Shown here: in pieces, positions 43,581 to 53,419 of the stretch
Numbering within the stretch: position 1 is the first letter of the stretch
Layout of the letters: each line of letters opens with the position of its first letter
DNA from: Scolanthus callimorphus
Taxonomy: Eukaryota > Cnidaria > Anthozoa > Actiniaria > Edwardsiidae
Length of the DNA stretch: 64,000 nt
Direction: 5' to 3'
Assembly: GCA_033964015.1 (NCBI GenBank)
Contig: CM066916.1
Coordinates: 14,610,501 to 14,674,500 of the forward strand
The notes under the pieces: generated by a model
What the model was told of the DNA's origin: nothing
The model's input: only the letters and a program-made list of their open reading frames with translations
Database searches by the model: none
Made by a program: the position numbers and the translations under genes

Positions 43581-43975
43581 TCAATTAAACTTCAGGCATC
43601 TCTCAACTGTCTCGTCACTTAGCGTACTTTCTTCGTTTAGGCCTTGTAGTCCATTCATCTCTCTCAGGTGTTCTCTTATCGCTGAAACGCACTCGTCGAG
43701 TCGCAACCTGTTAGTGCATGCATTTCCGGCAAAAGCTCGCAGACATCTTCTTTGTTGATACAATGAACGCCCATGTGTCATGGGATAAACCTTTGTTGTC
43801 TCACCGTCCCGGTGGGGAACCATACCTTGCTCAAATGATGCCAACATAGAATAGCAACGTCCATGTCAGGCGAGTTGATTGTTACTCTTGTTGGCGGCGG
43901 CGGTATTGTACGGGAACGGAGGTAAGCACAGTGGAAGATCATTCGGCTGTCAGCTTCTTCGTGATCCGATTGCAA
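43581..43975 (-). pseudogene. HEEAD/SPDMD nuclease-like domain fragment
   Basis: The frame SDHEEADSRMIFHCAYLRSR followed by INSPDMDVAILCWHHL is the PIN/FEN-like acidic signature (HEEAD.R and SPD.DV) of a large family of transposon-associated proteins in corals and fishes (family knowledge). A frameshift near 43800 separates WFPTGTVRQQRFIP from the next part (VYPMTHGRSLY and RCLRAFAGNACTNRLRLDEC). It is a minus-strand partner of the CXC domain at 42908. Activity is not expected. Confidence 0.6.
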
Positions 43976-44044
43976 AGATGAAACATCTTGGCAGGCTCAC
44001 CACCATGTTCACCCGCTTACCCTTCTAAAAGTAGTCTGTGTCGT

Positions 44045-44165
44045 CATCCGGCTCACCCGCATGCTCACCCGCATGCTCACCCGCTCCGCGGGTACGAGAA
44101 AAAAAGCTCCGCAGCTCCAAAAAAGATCCGCGGCTCCGTACCGGGCTCCGTACCGGGATCCGCAA
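44045..44165. repeat. short gctcacccgcat tandem repeat
   Basis: Three to four copies of gctcacccg(cat) at 44049-44083 and two of gctccgtaccggg at 44133-44158. It is a GC-rich simple repeat that interrupts the transposon interior. The remaining 44200-44880 has nothing recognisable. Confidence 0.6.
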
Positions 44166-45654
44166 AAAAATTGCTAATTCGGCCCCTACTATACTACTGA
44201 TGATGCACACATTGGTCGTGGCAGTAACATCATTTCCAGACCTTTACTTAGCAAGAGCATCCATTTCGAGCGCCTTCAGACTCTTGTTTGGCTTCCGTAA
44301 CGTTCCGTCCATGTTGGCCATGGAGGGGGGAATTCATAGGTCTGCAGTTCCTGTACATCTATATCGCGAGTTTTGGAAACCACTAGGAGCCTCGAGTAAA
44401 GTTGTCTGATCATGTGGCTCTTTATCTCTGGTCGTTACTGGTTTGCACAGGCTCTGGAAGGTTTCATTTTCTTGATCGGACACCAAAATACTACCGTCCC
44501 TACTGAGCATGATAAAGACGTCAACTATTCACTTGCATCTACCCTGACGTGTAGTACTGTAAAAATACGGCCATTTCTAGCTTAAATAATTATTTAATTG
44601 ATAGCCAAGCTATTTTCTGCCTTTGTGTGTATTTTTTACTCAATTTTGATTTAATAACTCAACCTTATAATAGAACGAAACTTCTGGTTTCCCTGTGTTT
44701 TATGACGTCATAGGTCACGTGATAACCTTAAAAACACCACTGACTGAATGCCAGTAATACGAACAGCCTATTTGACTAGCTTTGATATCTGGGAAAGAGC
44801 AATGAGACAATATTTGTTGTGTTTCTTCAGATTGGAGGTCATTTGTTGATCCCAGGACCGCGCATATATTAGGACTTATAAATGGGCGTTGGCCCACCTA
44901 ATTAGCTCCACTGCCACCCGTGTGATAACAACCAATGATAGTACTACAACCCCATATGACCCAATTTCGTTCAGCTCTCAAAGTAAACGAACCGATTTTT
45001 TCGAGTCGCTGGCTCCCGGACTAGAGTTTTTTTTCGAGTTCAGGAACCACGCCAGCTATCAAGCTCTCCTAGCCCCCTAGAACTCTAATTAGCGCTTATC
45101 GCGAGCGGATTTCTCCTAGCCCCCCGAGAATTCTCCTTCACTCCTCCTTCGACTGATACTCACAATACTGGTGCAATTCCGGACGCGCGCGGCCCGGATA
45201 CCACATTATAAAGAAAACAAGAAAACAGCCCGTCACTTCGTGACGCTAGAAGACTCAACCTGAGTTCCCCTTCCATAAACTGCTGATTTACATTACATTA
45301 CTAATGACCTCCCAGCCGCATGCCGAAATAAATGAAGTGAGCCCCAGAGCCTTTTTTGTATGTTTTGCACTGGTCTCCCTGATTTTGGTGGAGAAAATGA
45401 CGCACGTGTGTCGTGTGAGTCAGTACGGCTCTCAAATCTGTCTAAGTCCGAAGAACCCGCTAAAATTGAAAACGCAAGCCTATTACACAGAAAAACCATT
45501 TGACTTCGGATTTTTTTGTATGCTTATTGTATCTCAGTAAGGGAAGAGAAGAAACAGGTAAAGTAAAATTGTTATATAAGAAATTTTAGCTTATCATAGG
45601 TTTTTTTTAGAGAATTCATTCATCGCTTAGCGTTCGCTCTGTATGCAGTGGCAG

Positions 45655-46400
45655 TGGGGTAAGTTTGTTCAAACTTGAATGAAAATTTTTCTCAGCTCAA
45701 ATCTTTCGAATTAAAATCATCCCTGCACATAATAGTAAGTAATCTGTAATAGAACCATTTAGTTTTGAATGTCTATAGTGCTTTCGGCTGAGGGAAATGA
45801 GTTCTTTTTTAGTTTATGTGGGAGATTTCAACATGGCCGTGATGGCGCTTTGTCCCTCGCTGAAAAAAATAGCTTGAATTAGAACTTAGCCAAAGGTGAA
45901 TCTTTTCCAACAAAAACACGCCCACTTGAGAGATTTCCTTCTTCTCTTCGGGTGTGTGTCCTTCGTTTTGCGATACAGCGTAAGGATTTACACTTTGAGA
46001 ATATTATTCATGGCCGTTGCTTTGTGTAAATTTGTCACTCATTTCGCCTTAGCGCGCGAACAGGAAAGCAAGGAACTGGTGTACGTTTGCTCAAGCTGAA
46101 TGAAATTTTTTCTCAGCTTAACTTTCGAATAACAATTATCCCTGCACATTCCTGACAGTAATCTGTGACAGTACCATTTAGGTCTGAATGACTATGGTGC
46201 TTTCGGCTGTACGAACTGATTTCTTTTTTAGTTTCTGTGGGAGATTTCAACATGGCGGCGATGGCAGCTTTGTCCCTCGCTTAAGAAATCGCTTGAATTA
46301 GAACTTAGCCCAGGGTGAATCTTTTTGCAACCAAAACACGCTCGCTTTCGAGATTTCCACCTTCTCTGCAGGTTTGTATGCTTCTTTTGGCGACACAGCT
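45655..46400 (+). repeat. 419-bp direct repeats upstream of the second DIRS gag
   Basis: Two diverged copies in tandem: ctttcggctg ... gggagatttcaacatgg occurs at about 45780-45836 and again at 46200-46256, offset 419 bp. Each includes tttctcagct, cctgcacat and a T-run. They end just before the gag-like start at 46588, so they probably form the duplicated leader or promoter of that element. Confidence 0.75.
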
Positions 46401-46587
46401 TCAGGCCTAAGTGGAGTGAGTGCGAACGATTTAGCCAATCAGAAACGTTTGCGCAGACAACCCGATTATAATAGTATAGATATGGCGTATGCCCAGCTTC
46501 CTCTTCGTCTCGTGGCTCGCTTCGGCTGCACCACGTTCGACATTTTGGCGCTAAATTAGTGAATTTCTACATCCTGCGACCCGTTAT

Positions 46588-47086
46588 GGGAGACCAGGGT
46601 TCTTCTGATGTAAGTATTTGTAATTGTTTGATCTTTTTTCATTGATTTGCACTGTTTTCACGGTTTTTTTTAACCTAAAAACGAAGGTATGAGTCACTGA
46701 CCGCCTTCTCTGTTGTCTTGTCGCAGGCAGACAGCAAAGCCTCGAATATCGCGATCCAAACGGCGGGTAACGAGGAGCCCAGTGAGAGAATCGAAAGACT
46801 CATAACTGTGGCTGTGGCGAAATCAATGCCGCAAGTGCTAGCCAACTTTGTGTCAGCAAAAATGGCTGGGGAAAACTTGTTACACAGCCAAGTTCTGCTC
46901 AAGGGCAGTCAACAGTCACCTCAACCAGAGGCAGTGGCAACAGAAGCGCTCTCATTACGAGGCAACCGTTATTATCAGCAAGGAGAGCCTGTAACCTTGT
47001 CAGAAGACCTGGTGGATCTGACTACCAAAGCATTTTCTCAGGCCTTGCCAAAAGATAAATGGCAGGAATTAACTTATCCCCCTATT
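46588..47086 (+). pseudogene. DIRS gag-like N-terminus with an intron
   Basis: ATG at 46588 (MGDQGSSD) is followed by a good donor (gat/gtaagt at 46612), and the frame resumes after cttgtcgcag at 46727 (ADSKASNIAIQTAG), phase 0. It continues through SERIERLITVAVAK and LSEDLVDLTTKAFSQAL until the insertion. The remainder lies at 47600-47990. Confidence 0.6.
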
Positions 47087-47591
47087 ACAGCCAAAGACGC
47101 TCAAGCGTACCCCCTAGAGCGCAATAATGAGTTGATTCTTGGAATATTGGAACCATTATTCAATAATACTTTCGGCTTAGGAAAACGTCTTTCGATTTGA
47201 ACTACTGGGTTTTCGCTTTTTGATTGGACGATAGACGACGGAAGCGCTTCCATATATGGAAAAAATCCACAGGGAGCCTTTTGTTTATGAGTTTTGTTAC
47301 CAATATGGCGGGCCTGGTAGACTTTACGAGCTTGGTAAATCTCTCCCTCGTTCATTTAGAGGAGAAATTGTTGATCAGTATTATCAGGGATATTCTAAGA
47401 AGCATAAAGCCAGTGACTTAAGAGCATCGGAGCGTGGTTCAGGAAGGTAATCTAGCCGAAATCTGAGTTCAAATCGAAAGACGTTTTCCCAAGCCAAATG
47501 CATTATTGAATCGAATAATGGATCCATTATTCCAAGAATCAACTCATTATTGCACTCTAGAGGGGGACGCTTCAGCGTCTTTGGCTGTAAA
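47087..47591. mobile_element. 505-bp inverted-repeat element with a paired-like HTH fragment
   Basis: Inverted arms of about 115 bp: acagccaaagacgctcaagc on the left and gcttcagcgtctttggctgt on the right, with agttgattcttggaat and attccaagaatcaact, and aaaacgtctttcgatttgaa and ttcaaatcgaaagacgtttt further in. The core (47280-47448) encodes, on the plus strand, GRLYELGKSLPRSFRGEIVD and QYYQGYSKKHKASDLRAS. The pattern 'G+.Y..G+.LP...R..IV.....G......A..L+.S' resembles the N-terminal half of the paired domain of Pax proteins and some transposases. The fragment ends at a stop after SERGSGR. Confidence 0.65.
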
Positions 47592-47609
47592 GGGCTGGAA
47601 AATATACTG

Positions 47610-47993
47610 GCGCCCCAACTATGGAGGCTGGTATGAAAGAAGATATTCTAAAGCACCATGGCTATGGCAAAACGAAAGAAACTTTAAGTTTCGATGATGT
47701 TCTGGCTGAGCGTCAGGCTCCCTTCCTATTTGTTGCCCGCCCTATTTTAGCAGCCCTTTCTGCCCTTGATAAGGCAGTAGAGGATGAGGAAGAGGAGGCC
47801 CCAGACCCGGATTTCAAATATATTTATGGCATACCAGCTGATAAGCATTTGTTCCCTAATAAGTTTCACGAGAAAATCAAGAGTGAGCACTATCACAGTG
47901 CCACTAATAGTAAGCTTATAAGCAACCCTGCCAAGTCTAGAAGGGCAGTGTCTTTTGGATCCCAAGAAGGGTCCCGTGCATTTCGTGGCAGAT
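47610..47993 (+). pseudogene. DIRS gag-like C-terminal part
   Basis: The frame APTMEAGMKEDILKHHGYGK and VLAERQAPFLFVARPIL, with an acidic run EDEEEEAPDPD and the Arg-rich end GSRAFRGR, continues the gag interrupted at 47087. The region is analogous to the gag of the first DIRS element. Confidence 0.65.
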
Positions 47994-48177
47994 GATTCTC
48001 AGCCACAAGAGGCCGTACTAACGCAAATGGGCCTACAACAGTGGGAGTAGCTCGGCACAAAAGCGCTCAAAAGATTACCTCACCAATTCCTCCAAGAAGT
48101 CAGGTGCTGGAGTCAGCAGCAGCTGACTATCCTTTTCCACACCTCGCCCCAGTTTTGAACCAATCCCATTTTTCAGC

Positions 48178-48932
48178 TTGCCGGTTAAAGAACTTTGCTC
48201 TGAATTGGGCAAGAATTACTCAGGACCCATGGGTTCTTTAAACAGTTGCTGGGTACAGGATCCCATTTGTACGGAACCAAAGACAGTGGAGAACACGGCA
48301 TACCCACACAAACGAGAGCGGTTACAGTCGCATGCTGACTGCAATCGAGGGGTTGATACAAAAAGGGGCTGTGAAGGAGGTGTCCCCAACAGAAGGTCAG
48401 TTCACATCAACCGTCTTTCTTGTACAAAAAGAAAATGGGGACGATCGTCCTATTATAAACTTAAAGGCACTGAACAAGTTTGTGAGAATAGACACTTTCA
48501 AAATGGAGGGTCTCCCTGTGGTCACGAACTTGATTTGCCCAGGGGATTTTTTGATGAAACCGGATTTATAAGATGCATATTACAGCATCCCCATCCACCA
48601 ATCACAGAGGAAATACCTAAGGTTTTGTTATCAGGGGAAGACCCTAGAATTCCAGTGTCTCCCATTTGGCTTAGCAACCGCCCCCCGGGCCTTTACCAAG
48701 GTTCTCAAGCCCATGCTGTCATCAATACGGTCCCTAGAAATTCGGGCAGTGGTGTACATAGACGAGATTTTACTGCTACATCAACACAGCAATATTTTGT
48801 TGTCGATATTTCACAAGGTTGTGAGTCTCCTATCAGACTTGGGATTCCTCATCAAGAAGGAGAAGTGCTCCCCTGCTCCCACCCAGCAGTTAGTGTTCCT
48901 GGGTGCTCTACTAGATTCCCGACTAATGACAA
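48178..48932 (+). pseudogene. DIRS reverse transcriptase, catalytic site altered
   Basis: RT motifs in one frame: FLVQKENGDDRPIINLKALN, then KPDL-stop-DAYYSIPI (TAA at 48569-48571 where KLDLKDAY is expected), CLPFGLATAPRAF, and the catalytic box VVYIDEILLL. The family's YxDD is YIDE here, so the second Asp is Glu. The protein then reaches LGALLDSRLMT, where the Crypton insert begins; it resumes at 51381 with SLPQEKL. Confidence 0.88.
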
Positions 48933-51380
48933 TTAAGGAATGGTCCATAATTAGCGTGCGTCTATCCACTTCTGGAAGCACGATGGTAGCGTAAGAGTCG
49001 CACGAGGCGGAGCCGAGTGCGACTCTAGCTACCAGAGTGCTTCCAGAAGTGGATAGACGCACGCTAATTATGGACCATTGCTTTTATAACATAGCGATTT
49101 GATATAATAAGTGAAAATAAAAAAAAAATAGACCAATAATCGAAGCAGTGAATTATTTCATGATCAAACTTCGGAATCTCCTGATTGTGCGCGCGCACAT
49201 TTTTTAACACGTGAGTCGAAATGCTCGTTCACTTTCCTTCCACATAAAAATGGCATAAATACAACAAGATATGTAGCAATTCGTATGGAAAAAAACTTCT
49301 AAACGACCTCAGCTAATCAAAACAAGTATAAGCTGGGGAAAAAGTCGCAATAGAAGTGTCACAGAGCTTTGGCTATCGATCACTTGTCCTGGTGCATGAC
49401 AAGTTGCACGTTTTGAATCGTGCAGTTGCTGAAAACGGAGCTGAACTGCCTAGGATCCTGTCTTGCATCTACAACTAGACTATTGTGCTGCACTGCTGTT
49501 GCAAGATGAACTGACACTGGCTGCTGAACTTGTGGAGTAATGGCCTGACTTGAGGTATTCGGCGAGAAACTTCTGGACAGAACGTCGGAGCAGTTGTAGA
49601 GTTGTTCTGTGGAAGGCCTTGTGTTGTAGTGCGCCAAACTCTGTTCATTGCGATGCCCCGAAATAGCCATAATGTGGCGGTTGGGGATTCCAGCATTGGA
49701 CATGAGTGTGATGGATGTCGCTCTTACTGAATGATTGGTATAACTACGAGAAAGTTGAGCCTCTTGGCTTATTTCCTTCATCATACCGTCAAGCTTGTTT
49801 ACACCCACGGGTTTGTTGTCGTACCAAATTTCGTCATCTGGCGACCAGTTTCTCTTCGGATACTGGAAGAGAGCTTGACACTCCGGGTTTATCTTTGATA
49901 AATACAGACGTAGAGCTCTGTAGCCGTCGTTAATATCATCTGTTTCATACATACGAGCGAATTTCTCGTCGCTAGACACATCATTCATCCCGCCCGGATG
50001 GTTTTTGTAGCTTCATCATGGGCCATGGTGGCATACGACCGGCCGCTGGCGTCTACTTCGAACTTTAAGCTGGACGTTTTAAGTTCTCGCTGGCCTTCTC
50101 TACCTCTACGGCAGAAGTACAAAGGAGATGAAACCATACATTTCTCAACAGGCTCATCGGGTTGTTAGGAGAAAGGGCTGTGGACGTTTTCAACTTCACG
50201 AGGTCTTCGGTTTCTATGGCTGGTTTGTGCTTTGTGTTTTCCATGCCGTTTCGCTTCATTTGAACTAGCTGAGCGTCCAGCATCTCATTTGAACGCTTTA
50301 ACCTTGCATCAGTTGAGAGCTTCAAGCTTCGGCTAAGAGGAGGCTGGTTCAAATACCTCTCAATGGAGTGATGGAAGCCCAGGAGGGTTTTCTTGCTGTA
50401 CATATCGCCATTTGTTTTCCTTGCTTCGGCGTAAAATCTTCGCAGATTAGCATCAAGTTGGCCGAGCGTCATCTGTTCAAGAGCTGTTTGAATTTTCTTC
50501 TCCTTGCACCAGGCTAAAACAATATAGGTAAGAAAAATGCATTGTAATAGCGATTTGTTAATATTTATATTTAAGGGTGATTCGTTTTGATTTACATTTT
50601 TATCGTCAATTTAATTTCTTGAGTGGCACGTACGATGCGTGGAAAAGTTGTTTTAGTGAACTAGTTGTTTTGAAAATCGAAACGTAGAGCTATTTTGTTT
50701 TTGTGATTTTATTAAGTTAAAAACGATTCCACTTCATTCAATTAATAAACTATATCCTATTGATATACTGAGTTTTGAAATTTCTTCAAACTGGCTTGAA
50801 TGTGTTGATTTTATAGTAAAACTAGCGGCTTGCAAAAGACGACCCCACGCCTGGAAACCATTCGCAAACTTTGAAACTTTTATTTTGACGAAACAATGTT
50901 TCTTTTCCGTCTCAAATAAGCTTAGAATGATTGGTATTCGATACAGTATCGATAATAAATTGATTTACCATACCTTTAAAGGTTGAAACACCCCAATTCG
51001 TTGTCTTTTTTGTCTTGGCTGATTGCTTTTCTGCAATTATATTTTGCAACACCGTTTCGCTCAAATTTGGAAATCTTGTACCGAGTTGTTTTTCATCTTG
51101 TTTGCCATTTTTCTGGCCATTTTCCACGGCTGGCTCGATGTTTTCTGTACATTCTTTCAGAGAAAAGCAGGGGAAAACATTGCCACTCCTGGGTGTGGCC
51201 ATTCCTTAACTTTTCGTTGCAAAAACGTCGTGAAATTTGCGCCGTAACCATTTAAGTGTGACACGCACTTTCGCCCCTTCTTCACGGCAAATGTCTATGG
51301 GAAATCTCTATGGTATATCCATTTCTTTCACATAGAAAATCAGCCAATCAGAGCGCGCGTTATATCGTGTCTATGTTATA
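48933..51380 (-). mobile_element. 2.45-kb insertion carrying a Crypton-type gene
   Basis: The RT/RNase H reading frame of the DIRS element is interrupted exactly between LMT and SLPQEKL. The left edge is a palindromic MITE-like segment (48933-49094: ttaaggaatggtccataatt ... ttatggaccattgc), family of 31111-31306. The right edge ends tcgtgtctatgttata. Short aat repeats may be a target duplication. Cryptons normally lack TIRs, so the palindrome may be an extra element at the edge. Confidence 0.75.
49380..51202 (-). pseudogene. Crypton-type (DUF3504-like) tyrosine recombinase, two exons, frameshifted
   Basis: Exon 1 (51202-50974) starts ATG (MATPRSGN) and ends tttaaag/gtatgg. Exon 2 begins at 50513 after ttttag, phase 1, joining STFK to AWCKEKKIQTALEQMTLGQL. 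The core-binding region continues LRRFYAEARKTNGDMYSKKT. The first catalytic Arg lies in the FCRRGREGQRELK region, read only after a frameshift near 50105; a second frameshift sits near 49990 (HPGGMNDVS). The C-terminal box is NHSVRATSI (H-x-x-R), then SGHRNEQSLAHY with the nucleophilic Tyr. Upstream 51203-51380 has an inverted CCAAT-type motif (agccaatcag). Domestic relatives such as ZMYM2 and KCTD1 share this fold. Confidence 0.8.
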
Positions 51381-52170
51381 ATGTCTCTCCCCCAGGAGAA
51401 ATTAACTGTGATTGTAGACTCTTGCAGACTACTCCTGTCTCAGCAAAGCTGTCCTGTAAAGACTTTATCCACATTGTTGGGTCGGATGAGCCATATACAG
51501 GCGCCACTCCACTACAGGGCTTTGCAGAGACTTCACCTGAAAGCAGTCACACAGTCCCTCAGGCTAATTTCACTGACACCAGCAGCACTGTCAGAGCTAC
51601 AGTGGTGGATCTCACCAGAATGCAGCAGGTCGAATGCTAAGAAGCTTCAGCTACCACCATTCAAGGCTGGGGGCACACTACAATGGCCAGTCAACAGGGG
51701 GTCATTGGACTCAGCATGTCACATCAATGTCTTAGAAATGAAAGCACCAACACTTGGCCTACAGGCATTCCTGAGGGGCAGACCACCCCCACGTCACATA
51801 CATCTACGTCTGGACAATGTAACAGCCGTTGCCTATCTGAACAAGAGGGGGGGGGGGGACCCGTTCTCCGACCCTCACTGCTCAGGCACTGGAACTGTGG
51901 TCCTTTGTCCTAGAGACGAAGACCTTGATCACAGCTCAACACATTCCAGGCATAGAGAATGTTCAGGCCGACAGTGCGTCCAGGAAATTCAACGAGAGAA
52001 CAGAATGGACTCTGAACAAAGATATATTTCAGACAATCACACGACAGCTGTACACCCCAGAGGTGGATTTGTTTGCCTCTCGCCTAAGTCACCAACTGGA
52101 GAGGTATGTGTCCAGATACCCCGATCCGGGAGCACTGGCGGTGGATGCCCTTCAATCAGGACTGGGGGCA
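51381..52170 (+). pseudogene. DIRS RNase H region, second element
   Basis: Continues the RT frame: SLPQEKLTVIVDSCRLL, LLGRMSHIQAPLHYRALQ, acidic residues in HINVLEMKA and LRLDNVTAVAYLNKRGG. A run of G (51847-51856) causes a frameshift; the frame recovers in LITAQHIPGIENVQADSAS and PEVDLFASRLSHQLERY. A second shift follows near 52140. Confidence 0.85.
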
Positions 52171-52690
52171 GTGGACCAGTCTGATTCAGCCCCCAATAGT
52201 GCTGATCCCGCGGATCGTCAACAAGATACGGGGGGATCAGGCCAGAACCTTGCTTGTAGCACCCAGCTGGAGGGGCCAGCTATGGTACCCAGACCTCCTC
52301 AATCTACTAGTGTATTACCCTCTACTGCTTCCACAGGACAGATCCCTACTGTTCCTCCCATTCAACCCATCAGCGGTGCACCCGCTTTGGCGGTCCCTTC
52401 ATCTGACAGTATGGCCCTTGTCAGGAATCGTTATCGAACAGCAGGCCTTTCAGATGAGGTTATTGAAGTCCTCCTTGCCTCCTGGAGACAAGCAACACAG
52501 AAGCGCTACTCAGGCCCCTGGAAATCTTGGGCAAGCTGGTGTATTTGAATTAAAGCCACCCAGACCCAAATACTGTAGTACCTGGGATGTGGGCCCAGTA
52601 CTCTCCCATCTGGAGAGTATGGAGGCCTTATACAGTCTCACGCTTAAAGAATTGACTCTTAAGGCTACTGTCAACCTTCGAGGCAAATTT
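52160..52690 (+). pseudogene. DIRS tyrosine recombinase, N-terminal remnant
   Basis: The overlapping frame VRNRYRTAGLSDEVIEVLL plus ATQKRYSGPWKSWASWC is the core-binding N-terminus. It jumps directly to LKPPRPKYCSTWDVGPVLSH, which aligns with KPPQPRYVVTWDVDKVLSY of the first element about 85 residues further on, so roughly 250 bp are deleted. The catalytic part is missing beyond LKELTLKATVNL. Confidence 0.75.
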
Positions 52691-53110
52691 TTTTCTTTTT
52701 TTTTTTTTTCGGCTGAACTTAAAGTTTGTGTCATAATCTAGCAACTCGTAAAAAGAAAAATACAAAGAAGTGGTGTTTTCATGCGTAAAAACGAGAATAA
52801 TTATTCATTTCGTTGGAACATTTACTAACTCAGCCGACTTTAATCCTGTTTACATATGACACAGGCTCCCCACTGATTGCGCGAGAAAAAATAATCCGGG
52901 ACTCATTAGCATATTTACGCACGTTTCCTTCAAACATCGAACTACAAGTGAACGCGAACAACTTAACTTTCAATCTCACGAATTTCAACCATTAATACAA
53001 CGTCTTGGTGGCTTTCGCGCTTGGCCACGTCTCTGCGTGCTATTTAAGCGTATCCGCAAAATGCGTTCCGTCAAGCTGAAGTAAATAGATTCGATATTTC
53101 CAAAGAAGCT

Positions 53111-53275
53111 ACAGCGGCGGACAAAAGTATCGTAAACACCCCGTTCCCCCTTCCAATGTTGGAGTATGCCAATTTGAATTGAACGCTGCGCGCACCAAAC
53201 AACATTGAACAGGGGAGCGGGGAACAGCCTGGATAGCAAGTGTTTACTTATTTTTGGCCTCCATTGTCTGAGCTG
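53111..53275. mobile_element. MITE, cggcggacaaaa family, copy 1
   Basis: acagcggcggacaaaagtat ... aaacaacattgaacagggga ... tatttttggcctccattgtc. The terminal inverted similarity is partial (ggacaaaa ... gtaaacacc against gtgtttactta ... ttttggcc). Copy 2 is at 56938-57092. Confidence 0.75.
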
Positions 53276-53419
53276 AAATCGATACCTGGCATTCGTCAAA
53301 ATGACAGTTTAGTCAAGGATAACGTGACCTAATAGTGTCGCGCAAGAGCCGGGTTTTTCGTCATTACGCGATACATTTTTGCTCAAATATCATTACGCGA
53401 TACATTTTGCTCCTCGATA

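Larger units (their letters stand above)
42246..45023 (-). mobile_element. 2.8-kb DNA transposon with 17-bp TIRs carrying a nuclease-like/CXC gene
   Basis: Exact terminal inverted repeats tagtccgggagccagcg and cgctggctcccggacta. The subterminal inverted pair gggtggcagtgg...gggccaacgcccatta (42360-42400) and aatgggcgttggccca...ccactgccaccc (44881-44922) confirms both ends belong together. The trinucleotide gag flanks each end (42243-42245 and 45024-45026). Between them, minus-strand fragments of one protein lie at 42908-43975. A palindromic MITE (43309-43549) is inserted in it. Superfamily not recognised. Confidence 0.75.
46588..52690 (+). mobile_element. second DIRS-like retrotransposon, interrupted and 3'-truncated
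   Basis: Plus-strand gag-like, RT, RNase H and partial tyrosine recombinase, clearly related to the 36-41 kb element but distinct in sequence. Two insertions split it: a palindromic element (47087-47591) in gag, and a Crypton-bearing insert (48933-51380) between RT and RNase H. The recombinase has an internal deletion and stops at about 52680 next to a T-rich tract. The left border is uncertain; the 419-bp repeats (45655-46400) may belong to it. No inverted terminal repeat was found. Confidence 0.85.

Noticed and set aside
48178..48936. 252-codon plus-strand frame spanning the second DIRS RT
   Set aside because: It is the wrong frame; the RT motifs are read in the overlapping frames at 48332-48571 and 48713-48932.
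52106..52741. 211-codon frame as a novel protein
   Set aside because: It is a mixture of the shifted RNase H tail and a recombinase fragment after a deletion, ending in a T run.
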